Shown here: piece by piece, positions 54,872 through 64,000 of the stretch
How the letters are laid out: each line of letters begins with the position of its first letter
Position numbering within the stretch: position 1 is the first letter of the stretch
NCBI RefSeq assembly: GCF_019279795.1
Contig: NC_056743.1
Coordinates: forward strand, 625,265,248-625,329,247
DNA from: Protopterus annectens
Lineage: Eukaryota; Chordata; Ceratodontiformes; Protopteridae
DNA length: 64,000 nucleotides
Direction of reading: 5' to 3'
The notes under the pieces: generated by a model
Seen by the model: the letters and a program-made list of their open reading frames with translations, nothing else
The model's database searches: none
What the model was told of the DNA's origin: nothing
Translations under genes and position numbers: made by a program

Positions 54872-55235
54872 GCTGGTAAATTGTATGCTACCCACCCATA
54901 TATCCAAGTTGCACTTCAGTAAGGACAGGGGTGTGATTTGCTTTACATTGATGAAGAGTCTGACCCAGGGTAGTGGTATTCTCCATGAGATTCACTGTTA
55001 GATTCATAAACTGAGTATTTCTGATGCCGTTTGAATTGCTGATGTGGAGTACTTTCATCAGCACTGGATCAGAAGATGCCTTGTATGCCAGACACAGGAC
55101 ACCTCTTTGCAGTCTGTAGGATATCAAGTATAGAGACAGGGCCTTCATTCGGTACATGTAGAACATATTGCTTGGGCCTTGTATCCTTTTAGTAGAGTGT
55201 CTCTGTGGGTGTTCCAGTTGTTGTATGTAAAACAT
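54872..55235 (-). mobile_element. CR1-clade LINE fragment (copy D)
   Basis: Minus strand: YIQQLEHPQRHSTKRIQG, MKALSLYLISYRLQRGVLCL, VLHISNSNGIRNTQ and, in another frame, FINVKQITPLSLLKCNLDIW. These match the CR1 C-terminus of copies A, C, E and F. The 3' end is lost at the PLE-2 junction, so the tail is missing. Confidence 0.78.
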
Positions 55236-55761
55236 GACAAAGCACATGATAGCAAAGTTAATTTAGAAGTGGGATTTGTAACAGGGGTTAATAAACTATA
55301 TGGAACTCCCAGACTTGAAGTGTTAGTGTAAAGAGTGATGTCCAGGGAAGTACCAATGAGAAGATGGACCAGCACTAGGTAAGGATGGCCTCAGGAATTA
55401 AGGGAGGGGTCTAAGAGGTAGGATGGAAAGATTCACTTAAACTTTTGGCTGAAGAATGAATGTTGATGTGCAAGGGTGAGAATGGAGTACTTCTGGATAT
55501 CCTGGTGGTATTCAAGCAGTTTTATCAGAAATCAGGGCTACCCTAGTAAGCAAGAACCACAGACTGTAAGGAGTACACAATGTAGTGGCAGTGTAAAGGC
55601 CTTGACCCTAGGACTTCAAGCAGGACTTAGTGTAAAGGACATAACTGCAGTAGAGAAGGAGAAGACAAAAAAGACATTGGAAAGGACAAAACCAGTAAGA
55701 ATGAATGTCCTTTCCATGCCGTTTTATATGTTTAGACATATACCAATCCGTGGGTGGGGGA
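55236..55761. other. No recognised element
   Basis: A plus-strand frame of 112 codons (55476-55814) is lysine-rich and unrecognised; it runs into a MITE and is unlikely to be a gene. Confidence 0.4.
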
Positions 55762-55965
55762 CAGAGCTCTCAAATTTTACCAACAGAGTTTGGAACCATG
55801 TAAAAAATAACTAAGGAAAAGGCTCCAAATTAGGGACATGTTTTAAATGTTGGCACTATTATCTTAACAATTCTGAAAATGATTTCTAATAGTAAGAGGA
55901 ATGGAATAAAACTTTGAGAAACATCAGGGGGTGTCCTTACAAAATAGGGACAGTTGAGAGGTCTG
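55762..55965. mobile_element. hAT-type MITE, copy 3
   Basis: 204 bp with ends CAGAGCTCTCAAA and GTTGAGAGGTCTG. Internal TTAGGGACATGTTTTAAATG then TTGGCACTATTATCTTAAC matches copy 2 (CAGGGACACTTTTAAAATAT, TAGTGCTATTAACTTG). Flanking octamers GTGGGGGA and GTGGGAGG agree at 6 of 8. Shorter than copy 2 by an internal deletion. Confidence 0.75.
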
Positions 55966-56749
55966 GTGGGAGGGTCTGAAAGAAGACTCAGAATATGTGT
56001 GACGGGTTTATATATAGGAAGGAACACTAAGGATAAGGGTAGACAGGGTAAGAAGGACAGGTGGACTGCATTAACCTAACTGGAAGGTATACAGTGGCAA
56101 TCAGAATAAAAGAATGGAGTTAGATCAAGAAAGTAGGAAGAGGTCAGCTAGATTATGTGAGAAAGAGAAAGGCAGAATGTAGAAGGGAGATAGGGAAGGA
56201 GGATCACTACAGGGCGGCTAAAGAAGGCTTGAGAGTTAGTTACAAATGTTTTGGATTTCCATGGTGTCCTTTTTAGTGGTGTTCTTCCTTATTAGACTCC
56301 AATAAAATTCATAAGAGCTGGATTTTTTTTTTTTTTTTGCAAATTTCCTGGCCATTTGCAGTTAAGAGAAGATGGAGCTGCCAAAAAAAAGTGAACATGG
56401 AAATCTCAAAGCAATGGCAGATAATACTGTTATCTGTCAGTCATGCACTGGGTAGGTAAGACTGCCTTGAAGAAGTAGAGATTTAAATGCTGACTTTAAA
56501 GTTAACGTTTGGTACAGCAAACCAATTTCCATCTAGAAAGCAAATGACTATTTCTCAGTTTTCACTTTTTGCTCACAAATAAGCTGGGGTCTTCAGCACT
56601 GTGAAAAAAGTCCTCTTAGAGGGTGTGTGTATTTTGTTCTATATGTTGGAATGCAAGCCCTGTATGTATCATTGTCCTGTAAGAAAGCTTTACTGCCTTT
56701 GCCTGTTCATTTGTGCTTAGGCCATGCAACTTTGTATACAATTTTTATT
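55966..56749. other. No recognised element
   Basis: Purine-rich in the first 250 bases; a T-run near 56324. Nothing assignable. Confidence 0.4.
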
Positions 56750-56848
56750 GTGGAGCTTTTCTCCCTGGGCCTCCATTGAAAAAGGGCTCACCTGGCCCAA
56801 TGGACTCTCCCTGTCTACAAACTGCAAATAAAATAAATAAATAAATGT
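56750..56848 (+). mobile_element. L2-type 3' end fragment
   Basis: GGAGCTTTTCTCCCTGGGCC then TCCATTGAAAAAGGGC and an (AATA)n end closely parallel the L2 3' end at 30965 and the V-SINE tail at 9950. It could come from either an L2 or a SINE, since no body is recognisable before it. Confidence 0.65.
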
Positions 56849-57584
56849 AAATACCCCATGTCCCTATCAGTTCTTGTTTTTCTTAAATTTGTTTCATTAC
56901 CCCTCTTTGTGAATTGTTTTCTACATTGTAGCTTAGCAAAGAATCTAATTTACAGTAACACTGTCCATTCCTACAGCTTTGCAAGTTTCTTCTCAGTGTT
57001 TTCATTCAGCTATATGGTATTGTCCTTTTTACGCATCTCTGTGATATGCAAGCAAAGGTCACCTGTTGGTGGGACTCAAGTATCTCCAATCTAACCTGGC
57101 TGTATAAAGGGAGTATGCATCAGGACAAATAAAAATTCCAACACAGGATTATCAACAGTCCAAGTATATAGAGCAGTTCATTCACCCCATTTCAAATCCC
57201 CCTTCTTGAAAATGGAGACTGACTACAGATAATTCCTTTTTTGGTTTTATTGGGACAAGAGCTTTCATCCTTGTAGAGTTATTCAGATCCAGTTCTTACA
57301 TCTAACATCTCTATGATATCTGCAGAAAGGCATATTTTTTTTCCTTTTAGACCTATACCCTATTGCTATGGTGCTTCACTCTGTGTTTCTTTATCCATCA
57401 GCTAAACTAGATAACAATCTTGGGATGCAACACCAGATTGTATTAATTGTTTACTAAGAGACTGTGTGAATCCTCTACAGCTCCTTGTATGCCATTTGTT
57501 TATGGCTCACCTGACCACTGCCACTTGCTAAGGCCTAGTACTCATTCTCCAGCACCTCAATCTTACTGCACCAATACTCCTGCC
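56849..57584. other. No recognised element
   Basis: Unassigned sequence. Confidence 0.4.
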
Positions 57585-57795
57585 CAGAACCCTAACATTC
57601 ACCCTAAAACTCTGTCTTTATCCCTAACTCTAATCCCAAACTTTGTTCCCTAACCATAACCTTAAGCCTCAGGCCTTATACCTAAAACTCCCAGTCACTT
57701 CCTAATCCTGATTCCAAACCTCAGTCTAATCTAAAACTCCCATCCTGTCCCTAACCTTAATCCTTGACCACAGTTGCTAACCCTAACCCTACCTG
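57585..57795 (+). repeat. Degenerate telomere-like (CCCTAA)n tract
   Basis: About 210 bases packed with variants of CCCTAA: ACCCTAAC, TCCCTAACTCTAA, TTCCCTAACCATAACC, GTCCCTAACCTTAAT, and CTAACCCTAACCCTACC at the end. Cleanest near 57775-57792. It looks like an old interstitial telomeric or telomere-derived satellite tract. Confidence 0.7.
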
Positions 57796-58225
57796 GGTTC
57801 GACCTTTCTTGAACTTGAATAGTTGGTCATATGACAGCCCATACAAACTTACTGGAGAAATGGGTACCTGGATGAGAAGACAGCAGTCCGAGAGCAGTAA
57901 AGACTCTGGCAACTACAATAATTTGTATGAGTTACCATAAAATGTCTTGATAATCTGTATGCATATAAGAAGGTAAATAAATTATACAGACACATGTATG
58001 TTGGTAAAACAAATGCTCTGACTGAGGCCATTGTGCACTGTCTCAAATTATGATGCTTGTGCAAGTTACTGCATCTTATCACTTTGCATGGAAAAATATC
58101 TATCTTCACTCAGTATTTGTAAAATGCATATTTACTTTATATTCTGCTTGTAACACTGTGTGTTTTTTATAGATTGCAATAATGCTGCTCGACTACACAT
58201 ACAGCAATAGTAAAAGTAAGAATCA

Positions 58226-58229
<4 letters not shown>
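57796..58229. other. No recognised element
   Basis: Unassigned sequence between the telomere-like tract and a microsatellite. Confidence 0.4.
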
Positions 58230-58295
<66 letters not shown>

Positions 58296-58296
58296 A
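58230..58296 (+). repeat. (AC)n(AT)n microsatellite
   Basis: About 24 AC units followed by about 9 AT units. Confidence 0.97.
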
Positions 58297-58499
58297 TTGT
58301 TATTGTGTAAAATCAAGATATATAAAATGAGCCATTAGACATAAATAGCTTATTATAAAATACATAATTAACAGCAAACAAAAGACAAAATATTGATAAG
58401 AAAATAGACTAATACAGTAAGGTGACGTGTATTTAGCACCAAACACAATGCAGCTGAGAAGTTAAAAAAGATAAAGAAATTCCAAAGACAATGTAATCA

Positions 58500-58640
58500 G
58501 CTTTGTGGCATAGATGGATAAAGCTCTAACTATTGCCCAGATGACCTGGGTGTGATTAGTGCCTGAATCCTGGAGAAGTCATCTTGGAGATATAGGACTG
58601 AGTGGATCATCTCTGCTCACTGATGGCAGGAGAAAGGGTT
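58500..58640 (+). mobile_element. Putative tRNA-derived SINE family F, copy 3
   Basis: GTGGCATAGATGGATAAAGC (box A-like), TAACTATTGCCCAGATGACC and TGGGTGTGATTAG (box B position) align with the 13735 copy. Best-preserved head of the three. Confidence 0.5.
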
Positions 58641-59262
58641 AGTATACATCATGCTACAGCTGTATATTCCATGTCAGAGGTTTGTACGTAGGTGCTTCAG
58701 TCTACCAATGAAACCATTGTTCTCTACTACAGCATGGATGGGCGCTAGGAAACAGAAACCTGTGCAAAGGCTGAACACAGCAACCATTGCATTTTGCCTG
58801 GCTGACATCAACAGAGGGGTGGGAAGCAGGAAATAAAATCTCCTGACTCTTCAGGAAGATAACTTATGATTCAATTCCTACAGTTTTTTCCCATATTTTG
58901 CCCTTGTTAACTGGGAAGTGAAGTGGAAGAATGGCTCAGTGGATAATGGAAATCGTCTTGGGAAGATCAGCAAGGCCAAACTTGTATTAAAAAGCCACAA
59001 ACAAATCACAACAGTCTCTTCACTTAACAAAAAAATGTTACACACACTTCCAACATTTTATGGAACGCACGCATATAAAAAAGTATGTGAATGTTACCTG
59101 AAGTGTTGAGTCTGTACAATAGATACTCTAATAAAAAGACTTAGGCATTTCAGTTTCTTTTAAAATCAAATGCAATTATTTTAGAGAGTTTGACAATGTG
59201 TGCCAGCAGCATATTTTCATGCATTTGTTTTTTGTTTATCGTATTATTTAGTTTAGTATTAC
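58641..59262. other. No recognised element
   Basis: Unassigned. Frames of about 60 codons on the plus strand lack motifs. Confidence 0.4.
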
Positions 59263-59450
59263 TAGGGAAGGTAAGCAATGGGCTAAAGGCAGGTACTAGC
59301 CTTAGAAAGGCTACCAGGCCAATGCAGTGCACACATGGTTATATACCTAAGGCTAAATTAACATCGCCAGTCCACAAAGGGGGCACCTCGGTAAAAAAAG
59401 CCAATGAACCAGGAGCTGTAAGGTAACAATGCTAATTGCTGTACTATATT
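59263..59450 (-). mobile_element. Diverged SINE with V-SINE-like head and a third tail type
   Basis: Minus strand: TAGTACAGCAATTAGCATTG then TTACCTTACAGC and CTGGTTCATTGG is a decayed version of the V-SINE tRNA head. The body continues TAATTTAGCCTTAGGTATAT, GTGTGCACTGCATTGGCCTG and CCTGCCTTTAGCCCATTGCT. That series resembles the 'TGCGATGGACTGG...CCTGCC...CCC' tail of fish SINEs that use another L2-type LINE. Part of the V-domain is missing. Confidence 0.55.
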
Positions 59451-59927
59451 GTCATATGAAAGTTAACAGCATTTATATAGTATGGGTTGTGACTTCCTGC
59501 TAAGATGACATTTTCATTCCTAAGTCGATGCTTAGTTTGGACATTTTGGTAGGGGAATACTGATTTATGTTACAAAGGCTGCACTTAGAAGTGGACAGAG
59601 AAAGTCTTTGTTAAAGAACTATAGCAACCAGGAATTCAACTCTCATCAGGGATGGGACATATATTACAGAACACACACTGGAGGAGTTAGTACTACCAGC
59701 TGGTGAAAAAAGGTTTTCTAAAGTTACTCTATCAAACCAGAACTACTAACAAATGACATCGGAAAGAAATGCAGGACACTATTTTCAAAACCTCAGTCAC
59801 CTAAAAAATGCACAGTCATATTCCTGCATCATTGATAAAGGCTGACAAGAACTGACTTTAACATCTCATTCCAGCTTCAGCCCTTCTTTAATTAATGTAA
59901 CCAAAACTGCATGTTAAACTGCAGTTA
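59451..59927. other. No recognised element
   Basis: Unassigned sequence before a CR1 copy. Confidence 0.4.
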
Positions 59928-60588
59928 ATCCTTCTATGTGGCACACCTCATCACTAAGGGCTTTTCATCCAGAAAAAATGAGGTCATTGTCCCACTGTAC
60001 TCATCCCTCATTAGACCCATTATAGAATACAACGCCCCGTTTGATATGTAACTCTCAAGACATCTGCAACAACTGGAAAGGCCGCAGAAATACCTCACTA
60101 AAAGAATCACAGGCCTAAAGCAGATGCCCTACGCTGACCGCCTTAAAAAATTCCAGCTATACTCTGACGCATATTGTCTACTCAGAGGTGATCTCTGCTT
60201 AACATACAAGGCCATGTCAAACCCCGAGCTGTTGAACATGCTACAATTAAAGAAATCCCTCAGAGCCACATGCTCCAGGGATCTAAACCTTGTCATCACA
60301 ATAAACAAAACATGCTGGAGGGATAGGTTCCTGACCCAGAGATTCCCCAGACTCTGGAATAGATTGCCCATACATGTCAAGCAGAGTGCCTCTTTGGCCC
60401 TCTTCAAAAGGAGCCTTGACGATTGGATGGGAGAAAGGAAATTCATCCCAGGGATCACGTCAGTCACCCTGCTAGACAGGGGTCCAGGGAAGTAAATAGT
60501 GTGGGAAGAAATTGCCAGAGAATTGTTATGGCTAGGCATGTATAGGCCTTAGGGCTGATAGCCTAGTACCAGCCTATGAACCTATGCA
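59928..60588 (+). mobile_element. CR1-clade LINE 3' end (copy E)
   Basis: Begins inside the RT thumb (SFYVAHLITKGFSSRKNEVI, SLIRPIIEYNAPFDM, then one stop). It continues open from 60124 to 60495: YADRLKKFQLYSDAYCLLRG, RDRFLTQRFPRLWNRLPIHV, KQSASLALFKRSLDDWMG and FIPGITSVTLLDRGPGK, then the stop. The tail GCCTAGTACCAGCCTATGAA then CCTATG ends at 60588. One stop in about 190 codons makes it a fairly young copy. Confidence 0.87.
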
Positions 60589-60642
60589 TGTAGTTTCTAT
60601 AAATGCAGACATTGCTATGAATCAACATTCTATACTTGTATA

Positions 60643-60778
60643 TAGGTTCATAGATTAGTACTAAGCTAACTGCCCTTGCGAGCCATTTTAAGCCTAGTCA
60701 ATTATCCCCTTGTGAGACTCAAACCCTGTACCTTGTGTTTGTAAGGCAAACACCTTAACCATTAAGCCACCCTCTCAA
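60643..60778 (-). mobile_element. tRNA-Val-like SINE with CR1 tail, copy 2
   Basis: Minus strand: GGTGGCTTAATGGTTAAGG, GCCTTACAAACACAAGGTAC, GGGTTTGAGTCTCAC, then GACTAGGCTTAAAATGGCTC, GGGCAGTTAGCTTAGTA and AATCTATGAACC. It differs from copy 1 (22178) at only a few positions. It lies 55 bases downstream of CR1 copy E, in the opposite orientation. Confidence 0.87.
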
Positions 60779-61040
60779 TAACTTTGTATTATAGATTATA
60801 TAATATTGTACACATTTTTTTCTTTAGTAAATTGTACCCTCTATCAACCTGTTTGTACAAATCATCTTTTTCTATTCTGCTTCTTTTGTATTTATTATAA
60901 TTTGTAGATTTATAACTGAATGTATCATCTTCATGCATAGTATATTTATTTGTGCTCTTACCTTTGTGCCCTGGTCATGGCTGAAGATGGCCTAAGACCA
61001 GCCCACCTACCCAATTAATAAAATAATAAAATAAATAAGC
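60779..61040 (+). mobile_element. Possible LINE 3' UTR with (AATA)n end
   Basis: Ends CACCTACCCAATTAATAAAA then TAATAAAATAAATAA, in the style of L2-type tails. The preceding GGCTGAAGATGGCCTAAG has no clear match to the L2 tail in this window, so the family is uncertain. Confidence 0.3.
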
Positions 61041-61314
61041 TGATGAATGTTTAGTTGCATTTGGGAGAGTGTAGTGCACCATTCAGAAATGGGTTTGTTT
61101 TGTGAACTGCAATCAGAAGGGCTATTACCATCATTTGGATTACAGTTATTAATTGATTCATGTATTCTTTCTCCAGTACCAGTTTAGTACTATTCAAGGT
61201 TATGATTTAGCCAGAGATTGTCCCAGCAAACAAAAGGTATAAGGAAGACAACCAGTCCTGGACATGGTAACAGTACACTGTGACATGTGTGTGACTACCA
61301 CATGCATATGCACA

Positions 61315-61383
61315 GACACACACACAAACAGACATACACTTGCACACACAAAAAGACATACACTCGCACACACAAAAAGCCAT
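61315..61383 (+). repeat. CA-rich repeat with a duplicated 24-mer
   Basis: GACATACACT-GCACACAC then AAAAA occurs twice in tandem directly before a CR1 5' truncation point. Confidence 0.8.
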
Positions 61384-62392
61384 CTTCAGCCCCTACTGTT
61401 CGGCATATATTTCTCAGAAATACAGGCAAACACAGGAGGACTATGGCTAACCACGTTCGCCGATGACTGCAAACTGGGAGCCATAATTTACTCTCCGGCT
61501 GACACGGACATCCTTCAAAAAGGCCTTACTGAGACAGACACCTGGTGTCAAAGTCATGGCCTCAAGCTAAATGCCAAAAAATGCATAGTCATCCCATTTG
61601 GGAAAAACAAAACACCCACGAATTACCACAAAGGCAGCAGCCCCCTTAATACAGAAGAGGTAATAAGAGATCTGGGGACCCAGGTAGATAGTAATCTCTC
61701 CTTTGACAATCATATTGCCAAAGTAGTTAGGAAATCCTTCTATGTGGCCCATTTAATTACTAAGGGGTTTGCATCTAGAAATAAAGAGGTTATAGTGCCC
61801 CTCTACTCGTCACTCATCAGACCCATCATAGAGTACAATGCCCCATTTGGGATGTACCTTACAAGACACTTCCAACAGCTGGAAAGACCACAAAAGCACC
61901 TCACCAAGAGGATTACTGACCTTAAACATATGTCCTATGCAGCCCGACTGAAAAAACTCCAGCTGTACTCAGTGGCATATCGCTTACTCAGAGGTGATCT
62001 CTGCCTGACTTACAGAGCCATGTCCAACTTAGAATTGATGGACATGCTCCACCTAAAGAAATCCAAGTCACTGCAAGCCATGCACTCTAGTGAGCTAAAC
62101 CTCGCCAAAACAATAAATAGAACATGCTGGAGGGATAGATTCCTGTCACAGAGACTCCCCATGCTTTGGAACAAAATTACTAACTACATTAGGCAGAGCC
62201 CCTCACTAACACTCTTCAAGAGAAGCCTTGACAAGTGGATGGATAACAGAAAATACACCCCTGGGATCACTTCATTGGCTCTGCTTGACAGAGGCTCAGT
62301 TAATTAATCAATGGGGCGGTGAAAGCCGACACACTCTGGCTAGGCTTATAAATGCCCTCGGGCAGATAGCCTAGTACCTATCTATGAACATA
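61384..62392 (+). mobile_element. CR1-clade LINE 3' end, frame intact (copy F)
   Basis: Starts inside RT motif B (QPLLFGIYFSEIQANT) at a 5' truncation in CA-rich DNA and stays open to the natural stop at 62307. TFADDCKLGAII is motif C with both Asp residues. Next are GLKLNAKKCIVIPFGK and RDLGTQVDSNLSFDNHIAKV, SLIRPIIEYNAPFGMYLTRH, LKKLQLYSVAYRLLRGDLCL, and YTPGITSLALLDRGSVN at the end. The tail ends GCCTAGTACCTATCTATGAA then CATACTATG. With about 305 open codons it is the youngest CR1 copy here and the best guide to the family's C-terminus. Confidence 0.9.
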
Positions 62393-62638
62393 CTATGTAC
62401 ACACTTACAGGCAGTTTAAATTATTGCCAGTATGTCATTGGGATGTAAGAATAAACCAAAAATCTCAGCAAAGTCCTGAGAGTACACAAGGGCATCATAC
62501 AGGCACTGAACTGATAGCACCCAGCTTAGGATAACTGGGTTACTACTCAGGTTGAGCAACCATTAACACCAGGATGATTAACAGTCTAAGAGAACATTAG
62601 TACACTAAATAATAGCTGGCCTGTTTTCAGGATTTGTA
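62393..62638. other. No recognised element
   Basis: Flank of CR1 copy F. Confidence 0.4.
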
Positions 62639-62663
62639 GTGTGTGTGTGTGTGTGTGTGTGTG
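62639..62663 (+). repeat. (TG)n microsatellite
   Basis: About 12 units. Confidence 0.95.
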
Positions 62664-64000
62664 ATGGGGAGGCAGTTAGAGACAAGCATAAGAATAAAAT
62701 AAGAATAAAAGTTTGCAAAACTGTCTTGCAAGTTTATCAGTGACAAACTTTACATTTCCGATGAGTTTTTCTTCATGCAGAGTTCTGAAGTTTTAATGAT
62801 GGACATCTATGATGGAGAATGATTTTTTTGAATTCCTAGCATAAATCTGTACAAGACACTGAAATAATCATGCTATTAGAATCAGTCTGAATACAGTATT
62901 CCTGGAGTCTGGACTAGCAGCCATCATGGTACAGTTCCCTGTAACTTTAAACTGAATAAAATGGGTATTAAGATTAGCTGAGCTGCATTTGCTATGAGGC
63001 ATAATACTTTCCGATAAATGCACCTGAGAAGTTTGCATGTATAAGAATTTGGTAACAAGTTCTGAAAGAGGTGAGAGCAATCCATTTCTGTTTCATGCCA
63101 CAGGTTCCAAGTATTCCTAATTCTGGGGTTTTGAAACCATCTGGAGATAACAAACTGATAGGAGCCTGCTCTGACTCAATGCAGTATGTAAAGCTGAATT
63201 GAATTACATCAAATGGCACATAGATACATGTATAATAAACTGATCCCAAAGTAAAACTCCTTTTAGTAGAACTGCCTTATCATAAGGCATCACAGCTCAG
63301 CTTTCAGGAGATATTGTTTATTGGTATTTTGATGACTTACAAGTAAAATATGTGTAACTGAAAATATTCTGTGTATTAACAGAAAGTTCTAAATGTAAAC
63401 AGCATGTATTTGAAATATTTTTTTATCTAAATAAATGTTTATTGTTAAAAATCAAAAACTTGAACTACATTCAGTGTGGAGATACAAGTGCAGTCTTTTA
63501 TTTGTAGTTAATTTGTAATTAATTCTGGCACTAATTACATCCACCTGAAGGTGTTTGAATAAAGGTAACCTTTAGTGGGTGTTTTACAGCAGCTGTATTA
63601 TCATAAAACTCTCTCAGGTTAGTTGTTGTGTTACTTTTAAGAGTTTCAAATTTATTTTTAATGTGTGAAATATTTTAATACCCCATTATATTGCTGATTT
63701 CTGCTTTTATGTAGCATACATTATTAAGTAGCAAAAATGAAAACTAACAATTTGTTTATACCAAGGAGTACAAATTATGTCAGTTGAGCACCCAGGATGC
63801 ATGCAGTAGATTTGTAAATGTGCAGCATTGTCACTATAAACAGATAGCAGCTATTTTCCCAAATATGTATAGTTCATAGAAATCTGTAATGCTTTTCTAA
63901 CTTACTGAGACAATCAACTATACTTGTATATAAACTTCCTTTAATTCTTCTCTAAATGTGTGGAGCTTATAGCAAGGGCTAGTAAATATGGCTATAAGTG
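62664..64000. other. No recognised element
   Basis: Mostly unassigned AT-rich DNA. A minus-strand frame at 62992-63249 with an acceptor-like AATTCAATTCAG is noted under rejected items. Confidence 0.4.

Noticed and set aside
62992-63249. Minus-strand frame with possible splice sites (AATTCAATTCAG, TTCTCAG|GTGC)
   Set aside because: Donor is non-consensus and the peptide is unrecognised.
1-64000. Retroviral, LTR-retrotransposon or Polinton sequences
   Set aside because: Looked for protease, integrase, capsid and envelope signatures and paired LTRs; none seen. All RT genes here are of LINE or Penelope type.

Overview
The window is transposon-dominated vertebrate DNA. Its SINEs carry the V-domain and the CORE-domain, which are vertebrate families, and they sit beside CR1, L2, RTE and R4/Dong-like LINEs, two Penelope-like elements (PLEs), a Harbinger DNA transposon and small hAT elements. 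This mix of active-looking and old elements suits an ectothermic vertebrate with a large genome (lungfish, amphibian, cartilaginous or non-teleost fish). The species cannot be fixed from the sequence. There is no complete host gene, no rRNA, no CRISPR and no prokaryotic feature.

Layout. 1-8.7 kb is a nest on the minus strand: a CR1 3' half, an internally deleted L2 split by a plus-strand PLE with its own target-site duplication and a hammerhead ribozyme motif, then an RTE LINE whose reverse transcriptase frame has only two stops. 8.5-23 kb holds scattered SINEs (three CORE-SINEs, a V-SINE, a tRNA-Val-like SINE), an L2 fragment, older LINE remnants and a hAT MITE. It also holds the best host-gene candidate: a TATA box, a signal-peptide-like first exon and a consensus splice donor on the minus strand near 19.0 kb. 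23.6-25.5 kb has a MITE with about 104-bp terminal inverted repeats and a decayed L2-type RT. 26.9-35.2 kb is one R4/Dong-like LINE with a restriction-like endonuclease. It was later invaded by a V-SINE and by a nearly complete L2, and it carries a 122-bp inverted duplication and a 60-bp perfect palindrome. 39.5-40.4 kb is a Harbinger transposase relic, 41.2-43.0 kb a CR1, and 44.4-45.7 kb a compound minisatellite with higher-order structure. 47.4-51.1 kb is a strongly pyrimidine-rich strand. 53.5-55.2 kb has a second PLE with a hammerhead-like motif, interrupted by a hAT MITE. 57.6 kb has degenerate telomere-like repeats, and 59.3-62.4 kb has three SINE/CR1 groups.

How the elements work together. 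The window shows several LINE-SINE pairings at the level of 3' tails. The CR1 tail is shared with the tRNA-Val-like SINE, the L2 tail with the V-SINE at 9.8 kb, and the RTE tail with the V-SINE at 28.7 kb. One SINE head plus V-domain has therefore been joined to different LINE tails, which is how SINEs borrow the enzymes of different LINEs. The L2 family carries a 2A-like motif (DIHPNPGP) ahead of its endonuclease in two independent copies. All family calls rest on reading motifs by eye; no database search was possible.
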